Shown: one piece after another, positions 34,908 through 46,089 of the stretch
Layout: each line of letters starts with the position of its first letter
How positions within the stretch are numbered: the stretch's first letter is position 1
Source: Trichaptum fuscoviolaceum
Lineage: Eukaryota > Basidiomycota > Agaricomycetes > Hymenochaetales > Trichaptaceae
Assembly: GCA_910574455.1 (NCBI GenBank)
Contig: CAJSYZ010000005.1
Span: 1,364,001-1,428,000 of the forward strand
Length of the DNA: 64,000 bases
Direction: 5' to 3'
Notes under the pieces: model-generated
The model's database searches: none
Seen by the model: only the letters and a program-made list of their open reading frames with translations
Told to the model about the DNA's origin: nothing
Program-made: the position numbers and the translations under genes

Positions 34908-36653
34908 TTAGGCAGCCGCGCTCGTCGTCCATTTCAATAGCAGCTTCAGCGCCAGTAGAACGTGCCTAAGAGCACGTGTCCACGCCTCGTCCACACCAAA
35001 CTGAAGCTTGATTGAAACGTCGCCGATTTTATCTTTAACGATTCTGGTGGGTACAATATATAGTTAGATTTGATATGATATTGTGGCAGTGACAGGAGCT
35101 GTAGCAATTCTGCTTCCGCTAGAACGCCCAGCATGTCAGGGACAGGGACAAAATGATGAGTACTCACTGGTGAGGAAAGTCCGCAGTCGGGTCCTGTGTC
35201 TTCACATATTCGATGATTTGTCTTAAGCAATCAAGAAACGCGACCATTGCGAAGTCGAACCGACGATTATGTAGCAACCGACCAATGTGCAAGTCGCCGG
35301 AACCGTGCAGTTCATACGACGACTTATCGCTTGTCTTCTCTATCCGAGAGAAAGATCCCATTGGCACCAAACGGTAGCTAAACCGAAGTACAGCTGTCAG
35401 ATACACATGGTAAAGTGTAACAGTATGATCCGAGCTTACTTGTCGAAAGTAAATTCCAACTTCCGAGCGATGGTGTACAATAAGAGCAGTGCCTGTCCCC
35501 ACGCCGCATTGATCTCAGCCCATTCAACCTGATACAAATCGCATTCAATATGGTTAGGAGGGTAGTGAGGAATAAATTTCCGCACATGAACACCACTAAC
35601 TCGGCCGAGGCGGAGACCATTGATGGTCCCAAACACACCGTCATGACCGATGCAAAAGGCGTCATTGTAGACGTTCGTATGCTCCAGTTTCTCAAGGATA
35701 AGCGAGTCCTGTGCATACGCGGCGCGTAATGAAGCAAGTTGAGACGCTTGCTCCGCCGATGTCAGGAGGTGCATGTTATGCGCAATCCAGAATCTTGTGA
35801 ATTATGAGTAACAGTGGGAGGAAAGACACAATAACACATACTCTGCTTCCTCTTCCTCTAATTCTTTCTCTTCGAGCTCCAAAGCCTTCAACTCCTCGTC
35901 CAGCTGTTCCTTTTCCCGTTGCGCTTCTCGAAGATCTTCAATGGCAAGTTTTTCTTCTTCCTTCAGACGTTCTATTCGTCTCTCAATATCTTCAACTGGT
36001 TCCTCTTCCCTGGCCCTTTCCTTCTTCAGCTCCTTCTCGAAAGCGATATACCCATCTCGTTCCCGCATGGTATCTTTCAGTTGCTCACTTAAGCTCTTGA
36101 GCAGGCTATCCGTGCACTCTGTACATAGTGGATGGTCGATATCTGTCTTGGTTGACAATAAAGAGAAAAGCTTTGTCGTAGACTTCACTTTCGAGGAAAG
36201 GGGCGAAGAACTGCGATGTGTGTTATCTACGGAATGAGGTGTCGACCTCGTCCCATTCGACTCGCGTCCTTTCGCCAATGAGGGCCTTCCAACAGCATTA
36301 GGTGAGGTCGCGGAGGAGGGAATCCTCTGCACAACACTGTCTTGCAGGAAAACGAAAGACTCATTCGGAGCACCGGCTAAAGAGCGTTGTGGTTGCTTTC
36401 CTTGCGCTCTTGCAGACAGATACGAGGAGGTCGCCGAAGGGCCTAGCTGTGAGCCGGATGCACGCTTCCAAGCGTCCTTGACGCCAGGGGGTGCAGGCAC
36501 TTGATCAAGCTTATCCCTCTCCGACAAGCGCACGCGGATAGTTGGGTGTTGGATAGAGGATGCGAGTAAGTCATAAGACGATGGTGTTAGGTCTGTCAAT
36601 GATGCATCGAGTTCCAAGGGCTGCCTGCACTTTCGACATGTATAGATGGACAT
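34908..36653 (-). CDS. ATG6: Beclin-1/Atg6 autophagy protein (Vps30)
   Basis: Subunit of the class III PI3-kinase (Vps34) complexes that start autophagosome formation and endosomal sorting. The start at 36653 ([15 protein letters not shown]) gives the typical N-terminal CxxC. The frame is open further upstream, but this Met fits the family. A disordered middle holds [15 protein letters not shown] sequence ([15 protein letters not shown]). The CTECTD pair precedes a long Glu/Lys coiled coil (about residues 190-290). The BARA domain follows: [47 protein letters not shown] and [13 protein letters not shown]. The C-terminus is [18 protein letters not shown] and ends KWTTSAAA. Length about 500 aa, normal. 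Divergent from POLK with 201 bp between the start codons. Confidence 0.93.
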
Positions 36654-36735
36654 ATGTAACCCGAGTAGAATAGAATGAGCTTCCAGAGCTTCAGGCCCTG
36701 CCAGAAGTAACTTAAGCAATCAGTGACGTTACTGC

Positions 36736-36745
36736 GTCACGTGAC
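36736..36745. promoter_or_regulatory. Palindrome GTCACGTGAC (CLEAR-like E-box) upstream of ATG6
   Basis: A perfect 10-bp palindrome with a CACGTG core, 83 bp before the ATG6 start codon and about 110 bp before the POLK start. The same 10-mer is the CLEAR element recognised by TFEB-type bHLH-Zip factors on animal autophagy and lysosome genes. Which fungal factor binds here is unknown. Confidence 0.5.
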
Positions 36746-36754
36746 TAAGGTTTG

Positions 36755-36766
36755 GTGACATGTCAC
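36755..36766. promoter_or_regulatory. Palindrome GTGACATGTCAC in the ATG6-POLK promoter
   Basis: A perfect 12-bp palindrome 9 bp downstream of the E-box palindrome, in the divergent promoter. A two-fold symmetric site fits a dimeric regulator. No factor can be named. Confidence 0.45.
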
Positions 36767-36854
36767 GCGATGTCAAACGCGCACCAGCCACTACGGCACA
36801 AGCGCTCACCCCTTTCGTTCAAGTTTACCATCACCCGTTGTACATAGGTTCATC

Positions 36855-39800
36855 ATGATAAAAGACGAAGACGATGTTGACGACATGATACCAATCCCTC
36901 AATCTCAAGATCCAAGCTTTCTAAGAAGACTCGCGGGTGCTTCAGCTCACAAAGCTGGGTGAGAGACACTTTGACCCATCCAATGGTTGAACATCAAGAT
37001 CACTGAGATACTTCCTTCGTTTTCACTCAGACTCGGCCAAGATCAATCAGAAAATAACCGTCGCATTGCAGAAGCATCGAAAGGCTCTAAATTCTACGAT
37101 GTGCGCATCAAGTTCGCGGTTGTAGGAGAAAGCTGACTTGAAGGACCCGACAGAATGAGAAACGGCGTGAAGCCGACTGGACGGAACGAATTAATGCCCT
37201 GTTAGCAAAGCGAGAAGAACTTCTTAGACAAGCAGATATAGGTTAGCTTCTGGAGGTCCATATGCTGAAACTGTCTACAATTACAGTCTGTTACCAACTT
37301 AGGTCGAGTTGAAGCGAAAGTTGATCGAATAGTGAGTTACAATATGCGTTAGCGCCCTAATGGTTCAGATTTCTTTAACTTCGCCATCAGCTTGCGGACC
37401 TTGAGGCCAACCGAGACTTAAGCCAGACGATTGTACATATCGATATGGATGCGTTCTATGCGAATGTTGAATTACTACGGAGACCGGAGCTCAAAGACAA
37501 GCCATTCGCAGTCGTGAGTACCATCCCTTTCGTTAGACAAGTAACATCTTATCGAAGTTTGTCAGTGTGGCCTTGGCATCATCACGACAGCATCATACGA
37601 AGCTCGGAAATTTGGTGTTAGGTCCGGCCAAGCAGGTAGCTCGTCTCTCAATCCCAATGACTAGCAGGCTGATACATACAGAGCACATCGGAAAGAAAAT
37701 TTGTCCTGAACTGTTAATCGTACCGGTCGACTACCATCGGGTTAACGAGTTTTCTCAGAAGATCATGGGTGTTTGTAAAGAATACCATCCAGACATGTAC
37801 ATTGCTGGCTGTGACGAAGGGTACCTCAAGTATGTTGGCTCCGTTCTCCAATACCCAATCATTATGATTTAATGGCTCTCAAAGTATTACTCAGTACCTC
37901 AAAGACCATGATATCGATGCGGATGCCTGTGTAGAACAGCTCCGGAAACGGATATTCGAAGTAACGAAGCTCACAGCTAGTGCTGGTATTGCTCCGAATA
38001 TGGTGAGACATTCGTACCTAGTCTGCTTCAAATCCCTAACTACTCTCTATTTCATTGTAGATGCTAGCCAAGGTATGCATCATCATTAAATAGGTATGCT
38101 TCTGCTGACCGCCTTCCTTGAAAGATCTGCTCAGATAAGGTATGCCAATTATACTGCACACGATGAAGTTACAATTTTTCACTCCTACCTAGAACAAACC
38201 GAACGGCCAATATCACCTTCCTTTTACTCGAGACGCAGTCATGGAATTCATACGCGACCTTCCTGTCAGGAAGGTACCCGGGATAGGGCGTGTTGGCGAA
38301 CGAGTTCTCGAATCTCTGGGCATCAAAGTGCGTTACTTGGTTTTACCTTAGCTCTCCGCTCTCATCGTCCTCGTTTAGACTTGTGGCGACATACACAAAG
38401 AGCGCGCCTTCATTTGGCTGATGCCGCGTCGCTTCGATGTCGACTTTCTCTTGAAGACTCACTTAGGTATCTCCATAAATAATGTTCGGCCAGCACAACG
38501 AGAAGAACGGAAAAGTGTAGGAGCATCAAGGTAATGTTTCTATTATCAAGAATACGCCTATGTAAAAATCCTGATGTGCTCTCTTTTGAAGAACATTCAA
38601 GGCGGTGGCCACTAACGAGGAAATATTCCAGAAGCTCGAATATATCGCTTCGTTGCTAGAGCATGACCTGCGGGTTGGAGGATACGAAGGAAAGCTTTTC
38701 ACTCTGACTTATAAGGAGCACACTTTTAAAGGTCTGTTTCTTGCGATCGCTGATTTTCTCTTCAAAAACTGATGACTCCATGGCGCAGTTCATACACGAC
38801 AAGTAAAGCTCGAACGCTGGGTGTCAAAGAAAGAGGACCTATTTCAAGTAATCACTTTATTAGTTTTAAGAAGTTTTCGTCCACTCATCGTTTGTGTGAC
38901 TTTAGCTTGGAAAGGAGCTCATAAAGCCTGTTCTGCCTTTGAAGGTCAGGCTTCTTGGGCTACGAGTGGGAGATTTGATAGATCTTCGGGCTCCCAGAGA
39001 TCAGGGTATAAAAAGGGTACGCATAATCGAATCAGCCGTTTTGCTGAAACTCATTGAATGGCCAGTATTTTGAGTCAATGGGAAACTCTCCTTCGAAGAA
39101 GAAACGAAAGCTGTCTCATAATGGTAGAGGGGGGGATGAAGCTCCTGGGACAGGTTCACTAGAGAAACCGTTCGTCATTGAGGACGAGGATGTCGTTAAG
39201 GAGGAGGTCGTTGAAGAAGAGACCTCCTTTGTAGGAGGAGAGGGAGACGATGACAATGATGGAGATGGGGTAGATATGGACGACGAGGAAGAGCTTGAAG
39301 GCAGTGCTGTCGAGGCTGAAGGAAAGGGAAATATTGAAGGCCCAGCTGGCCCTAGCAAGCATGCTGACATAGCAAATCCTTCAAAGGCCAGCGATATGGA
39401 ATTGACGAAGAAAGAACACGATATTCCCATGTTCCATGCCCGTCGACCCCCGCACTGTCCCTCGAACCTCATCAAAGTTGGGAACGATAGAGCGGCTATC
39501 ACAAAGGCAAAGGCGAAGAAACATCTGCAACCCATCAGTGTTTTGCAGCGGAAGACCCCGCCTCCTCCTCTTCCGCTGCGAAGTAAGAGTGAGCAACCTC
39601 GAAGTATTCTGTCTGCGAGAACGAGTGGCACATCCTCATCGAGTACGCCAAAAGTGAATACGAAAGGCAATGGGACGCTTTCCTTCCCCGTTGTCAAGAA
39701 GCCTAGACAACCAGGCTCTTCAAGTCAAGGCGACAAGCCGAAGACATCCTCTTCGTCTGCACATGCTGTTCCCCGAGGACCTGTGGAGCTTTCAACTTGC

Positions 39801-39908
39801 CCTGTATGCTTGAGAGAGATGCAGATGGACAATGTGCAATTGAATCAGCACGTCGATTATTGTCTAAGCAAGGGAACGATACTGGAGGCCGCAGAGAAAG
39901 CGCGATAA
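36855..39908 (+). CDS. POLK: DNA polymerase kappa (Y-family translesion polymerase) with UBZ-type finger
   Basis: Bypasses bulky minor-groove lesions. The start MIKDEDDVDDMIPIPQSQDP is followed by the kappa-specific N-clasp (KAGL...QRRIAEASKGSKFY-like, RRI...SKFYDNEKRREAD). The catalytic core begins TIVHIDMDAFYANVELLRRP, whose Asp pair binds magnesium, then ITTASYEARKFGVRSG. The fingers/palm show YHPDMYIAGCDEGYL, TASAGIAPNMMLAK and SDKNKPNGQY. The thumb HhH is RKVPGIGRVGERVLESLGI. The little-finger domain runs to LLGLRVGDLIDL. I place the last intron at 39017-39065, joining QGIKR to YFESMGNSPSKKKRK. The final exon has an NLS-like KKKRK, an acidic tract and a UBZ-like CPVCLREM...HVDYC finger that binds ubiquitin or ubiquitinated PCNA in relatives. 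Many short introns. Confidence 0.93.
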
Positions 39909-40137
39909 CATATAGGTTCTTTCAAAATTCTTAGTGGACTTCGTATCCGCATTTGATTTATAATGATAAGTTATTCTTTGGATATTGTATTACAAGCAAT
40001 ATGTGTATTTCCCTGCAACAGCTGTATGTATTATGTACCTTTCGATTTATCAACTATCTAATCTCCTCGGGACAGCAGAGCTATGCATAAGTAATAATGC
40101 CCAATCGCTGATATCGGCTAGGCATTCAAGATATTCG

Positions 40138-42021
40138 CTAAGTGTTGTAAACGTAAACACCATTTAGATGATCAAACAAACATTCAGACGTCCAGTCAGC
40201 TGAAGACCCAGTTTCAGCGCTTCTGACGTTCACGTTGTCAATTTGCTTGGCGCTGACGTGCTCGTTTGACCTCAAAACCTGATAAAGCTGGAAAGTTTTA
40301 CCAATCTCCCATTTGATATAGTTCAGACGCGATGCAACCTGTTGCCCTAGCGTCTCGATTACGGGGGACGGTAGCGGATATGCGCCTTCATCTGCGAATC
40401 GAAGACCAAGTAGCCAGGGTGCCTCCTTCGTTGACTCGAGGACACATTTCTTCAATCATGCAATCAGAAATGGGCAGTTAGAATGGAAGACTGAACGCTC
40501 ACAAGATCGTTGACACTAAGCCATTCATGCCATGGCTGTCTACGAGAGTGCAAGACGAAACCCAACTCTCTCAGGCAAGGAAGTGACTGCATTACAGTCT
40601 TTAGTTGACGTAACGACCACCGAAAATGTGCTCGATCCAACACAAGTTCCAAGCATCGGAGAGACTGGCCGATTGCTGGTGAGAGATCCACCAACGCACT
40701 ATGTTCGATTTCTGTATCGACATTCGTACGAAAGTGTAAGATCTTCCGCTCTGTTCGCTCCTCTGATCCAAGATGAGATGTCTGGAACCACGGGCTAATG
40801 GAAGCGTAGTCCCAACGCTGTGTGTGGTCTAACCAAAGGGCGCGGACGTTCGGTACGTCCGTATTCGAGATAGGTAAGGTGCGCGCTTGGTTCTGAAGGC
40901 TTACTCGTACAAGTGAAGGATGCCGACCAAGAAACATGGATGATTTGACGTCTGCATCGCTGTCAAGCTGAAATGATTGCAGGGAAGAATAAGCACCATT
41001 CAAGCCAAGCGCTTGCAAGTGAGCCTGACTGGGTAGCTTTAAGCGAAGATCGACGAGTTGGTCCTGTCGGGTGATAAAGGACCCAAGGGCCTCGGTCTCA
41101 TTGGGTGGGAGAGTGACATTTTGGTCAAGAATAAAGAGATGAAGACTTTTAAGACTTCTGCAAGTTGTATTTGAGAACAGAGGGGCCTGCGTTTGGCATA
41201 AATTCAAATCAGCGTTCAAGTATCCCAACAAAACATGGCAAATTTCTCACCCAGAACGAGATTTCCCAACTTTGTATTGTGAGATGAAGTGTGTCCAGAT
41301 TAGCCGAGAGTTTCGAGAGAGCCTCAGCAATGCCGGTAGACTGGACCATAGGTTCATCCTTGCGGCTGGCCCAGCTAAACTTCCTAAGTTGTGAGCTTCC
41401 ATTGTCCGTCAACTTCGATGGTAGTGAGGGTTCATTGCACACAGCAAAGAACTCGAGTACAGTCAGAAGATCTTCGTGCAGAATGTCCTTAAACGCACGG
41501 TCTTGAACAAAACCTTGAAAGTGCTGAGAGGTCCCAAACTCCCGCTTCAAATACTCGTAAGTGAGCTCGGTAAATTGAGGGTTGCACATCTCCTCGAGAA
41601 GCTTTGCGCCTTTCAGCCATTTCCCCGTGAAGGTGCCTATTTCCAAAGATCGACAAGTAACAAAAATGTTGGGAGTCCTCTTGATGTGCAGAGCAAGTGA
41701 ATGGATGCGAGTAAGATCCTTCAGGCGTACATTCCTTGTCACTATCGGCATGACAGCATCGTGGTATGGTCTAGATGTACAAGCTAAAGAGCAGAGATCC
41801 TGCAGAGTCAGAATGTACGAAGATAACTGCAAGAGCAGCTCTGGTAACGCGAAACACCTGTCGAAAGGTGAGATATTGCTCGAGGAAGACGAGGGTGACA
41901 TTCTCTTTCGGAAGAGGTACTCTCTCTTTGGATTGAAAGCAACAGTGGCTGCAAGTAGTGGAACAGAAACATCGTGGTACTGGAAGCTCGGGCTGAACTG
42001 GAAGTTGTAGGGCATCATCAT
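40138..42021 (-). CDS. F-box-like/LRR-type protein
   Basis: Probable substrate receptor of an SCF ubiquitin ligase. Frames at 41209-42021, 40464-41231 and 40138-40455 follow one another over short introns. The start is either 42021 (MMMPYNFQFSPSFQ) or the in-frame Met at 41901 (MSPSSSSSNISP), which would leave a more normal promoter. The F-box lies just after: FALPELLLQLSSYILTLQDLC and SLACTSRPYHDAVMP. The rest has irregular leucine-rich patterns (LDTLHLTIQSW, SLKSLHLFILDQ, LRCLELVLD, LRELGFVLHS), as in the large F-box families of Agaricomycetes. The target is unknown. Head-to-head with IND1, with 69 bp between the outermost start codons. Confidence 0.75.
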
Positions 42022-42090
42022 TAATAATGGTCTATTTTTAGCATAAGACTAAAGTTCTGAACGTGAAGTCTCAACCTCGAAGCTACCACA

Positions 42091-43385
42091 ATGTCAGCGG
42101 CAAAGAGACTGCTGCATACTTCTCGGATTGTTTATCATGAAAATCCACTGGTCAGTTTCCTATACAATATAATTGAATGTCACTTATGTCTGGTATATGA
42201 ATAGGGCCTTCCTCGTCAAAATACCACTGCGCCCACCATTCCTCGACGTTCTGGACCGGCGGTGAAACGAAGCATTCCCAACGTAAAAAAGGTTATCGTG
42301 GTGGCAAGTGGTAAAGGTGGAGTTGGAAAGAGTACTATAGCAAGTATGTTACTTCATTCCTCCAATATTTACCAACCAATGAATTTGTTTTCAGCGAACT
42401 TAGCTGTTGCACTTGCTCTTAATGATAGCAAACTTCGCCGTAGACTCCGCGTTGGCTTATTAGATCTCGACATTTTCGGTCCATCTATCCCTAAATTGAT
42501 GGGGCTCGAAAAGAACGATGAGCCAGAACTAACCTCAGGTCCGTGCTCATATACTTTAAAAATGATCTTTCTACGATCATCTGAGTTCTGGTTCAGCTAG
42601 TTGGGGCACTAATTCCTCTTAAGAATCATGGTATTCCATGCATGTCTATGGGATTTCTTTTACCGCGGACACAAGCGACGGGCTCCTCCGAACCGTCTCG
42701 AGACGACACCCCAGTGGTATGGCGAGGACTGATGGTCCAGAAGGCAGTCCAGCAGTTACTCTTTGACGTCGACTGGCGCGATCAAGCTGGAAGGGGTCAA
42801 GAGCCTGGCGTCGGGCTAGACGTGCTTGTCGTGGATATGCCGCCAGGCACGGGTGATGTTCCCTTGACTGTTGGACAGCTCGTCACTATAGATGGTGAGT
42901 CTGACACCAATAAACGAATGTGCCTCCGTTGAGCCTTGTATGCCCTTTCGGAATAGGCGCTGTTATTGTCTCTACGCCTCAAGATGTATCTATGTCTGAT
43001 GTCCGGAAAGGAATAGCTATGTTCCGAAAGGTGTCAATACCTGTATGTTTATTACAATATGCTTACTTACGGTCATGACGCTGATAACAATTACTCTTAC
43101 TCGTAGATTACGGGCATTGTATTGAATACATCCTACTTCAAATGCCCGGCATGTTCTACGCCGCATTATCTATTTGGTGACTCCCGATCTTTCCGAAGCG
43201 CTACTACGCAACTTGGTGTTCCTGTACTAAGCGAGATGCCTTTAGTATCCCAAGTTAGCAAGGACGGTGATGAAGGAATTCCATTCATGCTAGATTCACT
43301 AGAGCAGGACACCGCAGATGAGTGGCGGAAAGCCATGGTGGATATCTCGTCGTCTGTCTTGTCAACTTTAGAATTGCATGATTAG
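42091..43385 (+). CDS. IND1: Mitochondrial Fe-S scaffold P-loop NTPase Ind1/NUBPL
   Basis: Member of the Mrp/Nbp35 family that inserts Fe-S clusters into respiratory complex I. The start [19 protein letters not shown] is a short basic presequence, spliced to [15 protein letters not shown]. The deviant Walker A is [13 protein letters not shown]. Walker-type Asp motifs are [17 protein letters not shown] and [14 protein letters not shown]. An intron near 42342-42394 splits the P-loop helix. The C-terminal [14 protein letters not shown] carries the CxxC that bridges the cluster across the dimer. [14 protein letters not shown] is family-typical. Presence of Ind1 fits a fungus with complex I. About 310 aa. 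Very secure family call; Ind1 over Nbp35/Cfd1 because of the presequence and lack of the N-terminal four-cysteine motif. Confidence 0.9.
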
Positions 43386-43442
43386 ATCCAGACTTTCTCT
43401 AAGTCTAAGTATTTGACATTCTAAATGCCTAAAATTACAGTA

Positions 43443-45896
43443 TTATGTATGATATGTTAAACCTGAAGCCGCTAAGTGTGCACCTCGGAAGCCTTCAGTA
43501 TATAAACCATATATCCATGCCCTACTTTTAATCCAAAAAGCAGCAGTGTCCATGGCGAACTCAAGAGCACGAATTGGTTGGTATGTCTTTTGGAAGGACC
43601 TGGACAAAGAAATAATTACCAGTATTTTTACTTGAGAATAGATTATTCTTACCACCATTGTTGGATATATGTCCATAGTCCGCTTATCGAAAGACCAGAC
43701 GAGCGTATCTTCTCTCGTAAGTGCAGTTTGTTGTCTTCGTAGACCGCCAGGTTGCAGTATTGAGCGGTGATTAGAAATATACGTTTCTGCAGATAACTTC
43801 ACGTTAGTATTTCATTGGCGAACTTTATGTCCATTGAAACCTACACTGGAGTGTGTCGTCGCAAGCGAACGGTCTAAGCTTCTAACAAGGTCGTTCAATT
43901 TCAATAACATGAGCAGTCTTCTCGGGACACGTCTCAAAAGATCGAAGACCGATAGAAGAAGGCCTTCCTTCTGAATAACGGCGGTTCTAATGATCTCCAT
44001 CTCCTCCTCCGTCTGGGGTGTTAAGTCGAACATACTTGATGCCCGTTTTCGATTGGGAGTTGCTTCCGAATCCCAGGCACCTTCTAACCCCGCCCGACCT
44101 AATGGAACCAAATGTTATCATCTCTTCCAGTCGCAATACTATTCCAATACCACCTACCTGTGATAGCTGTTTCAAACACAGGGTACTGCATTTAATATGA
44201 GTGTAGGCATATACTCCACAGACCTAATCAAACGTACTAGATCGGGTCCAATGTTACCTACGAGCTCTGCATACTTCCGCCTTTCCGTGCTAGCTTGAGA
44301 GCCCTGCGAAATAAGTGCCAGCCAAAATTTACTGTAGTTGATTCGAAGTTCTCGTTCAATATCGAAGTAGAGGCCATGATCCAGAAGGACAACTTCGAAA
44401 TTATATGGTGACTTGCTTTTCGGTGGGGCAGGGCGGACAAGCAAGTTACCTGCCGCAAGTTGTTAGTTGATACTCGAGAAAGAGCCTATCATCACGACAA
44501 ACCAAGATGAGGATCCTAAGGAAGTGAATTAACATTTGAGCTTCATGCGTAGTAAAGTACTTACTGCATGGAACCAGCCATTCAGATGAACCATCCGACA
44601 GAAAATCCGTTGTACCTCCAATGCAACAGTATTCCTGTCTATATTATAATCCGCCAGGTACTTCAGGTCATCAATTCTGCCACCTTTAATAAATTCCATG
44701 ATTAGAATTCGTTTTGATGCTGAGACGACCTCTGGTATGTAAAGGGAGGTGCGGACGTTCTTGAAATCCTTGACAGTTCGTGCTGCATTTGCTGCCTCAT
44801 GCACAAAGTCCATTTCCTTGGGTAAGTTCTCCCGCATCTCTTCCCCAAGCCATGTGAATTCGAAGTCAGGGAACCATCGTTTTATCCATCCTTTTACTGA
44901 TGTCAGCACGAAATTGGCAAGGAGCATCCAACACTGCGTACTCAACGACACATTGACAGTCTTCATGTCTATATCACAGAACTCTACCAGATGAGGGTGT
45001 TGAATTTTCACAGCAACACGCTGCCCTGATTCCTTTATTTTCGCGGAGTGTACTTGTGCAAGACTGGCGACTCCCAAAGGTGTCGTGTCGAATTCTTCGA
45101 AAAGCTCATCAATTGTTTTCCCAACGTCTGCAACAAACAGCTTGTCCAGATCCTCGTAAGGCGTCGGTACGCAGCGATCCTGCAAGGGTCGCATGGTGCG
45201 GGTCCATTCGATGGGAAGGACAATTCTGGGGGTGACCTGTTAATATCAGCGAGTTTCAGCAGCGCGAAACTCTTACAAAGAAGACATGTGTTGGCCAAGC
45301 TTAATAAATATTCCTATTAAGAGTACTTCAGTAGATATTCCATGTCATACGGAATCTTATTCATCTCACCGCCGTTAGCTAACAACGCCCTCAACACCCT
45401 GTGCGCACTTCTCGTATGGCATTCTGAATATGCTTGCTGCCGCTTTTCCTCACTGTCGTAGCTCTTTGCAAAAGTGAGCTTATAATCAATTGCACCTAGC
45501 GGGTATGAGTTTGCGATCCAATCATTTGAGAATAAGCGGACCTAGCACGACAGACTCTGGAACACGACCTGTAAGTACAAGTATATCCTTTCAGCGCGAA
45601 CAGGACTACACACCAGCGATACGCGAGCATCTGACTACGGCCAGACACGTATGTCTAAATGGCTCGTTGAGCTTGTACGTCGCATAGAATGCTCCTCCTA
45701 ATACGAATAGGGTGCCTGAGTATATGAGTAACTCCGAACGTTGTCGCGGTGGTAGCGAATGAGCCTTGGCTGTAAATTGACGCGGAAGTTGGGTATGTCC
45801 AAGGTCATGACAAGTTATGCGGGTGTCGACAAGACGAGTACAATGAGAGGGTCTTAAGGTGGCCCTCCTTAGGGAAACATGGAGGAGTGAGTACAT
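43443..45896 (-). CDS. ABC1/UbiB (ADCK)-family atypical kinase, mitochondrial
   Basis: Family members work on coenzyme Q and mitochondrial lipid homeostasis. The start MYSLLHVSLRRATLRPS is presequence-like, followed by one hydrophobic segment LLIYSGTLFVLGGAFYATY. The kinase core shows GVASLAQVHSAKI (Ala-rich loop), VAVKIQHPHL with the invariant Lys, EMDFVHEAANAART and ILIMEFIKGGRIDD. The catalytic loop is GWFHA-DPHLGNLLVRP, assembled from three exons. The middle one is only 13 nt (44503-44515). The metal-binding DxG is VVLLDHGLYFDI. HxDPHLGN has Leu where many relatives have Pro. The C-terminal exon ends AHLAASGLTYHT. It is nearest to the ADCK1/Mcp2-like branch by the preserved layout, not to Coq8, but this is tentative. 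Confidence 0.85.
44503..44515 (-). other. 13-nt micro-exon coding the catalytic DPHL-G core
   Basis: Between introns 44516-44564 (49 nt, GTAAGT..TTAG) and 44450-44502 (53 nt, GTTTGT..GGCAG, with a CTAAC branch point) lie the 13 bases GATCCTCATCTTG. Splicing yields FHA-DPHL-GNLL, the expected active-site sequence. Confidence 0.75.
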
Positions 45897-46089
45897 AGAA
45901 CATGAAATGCCACTGTTCGTGTCTAGCGTGCGCGTGTCGAGTGAGCATAGAAATTTACTGAGGTCATAGCCCGGATCTTGCCGAACGGTCTTCGTACTAT
46001 TAGTACACCAAATAATGATAATTCATAGTGCAGACTGACAGCACAAAAGCAACATATAGAGTAAACAATGTAAGATGACACGAAACAGA

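Noticed and set aside
39116..39697. 193-codon antisense frame opposite the last POLK exon
   Set aside because: Reverse reading of an acidic, low-complexity part of POLK; Ser-rich with no motif.
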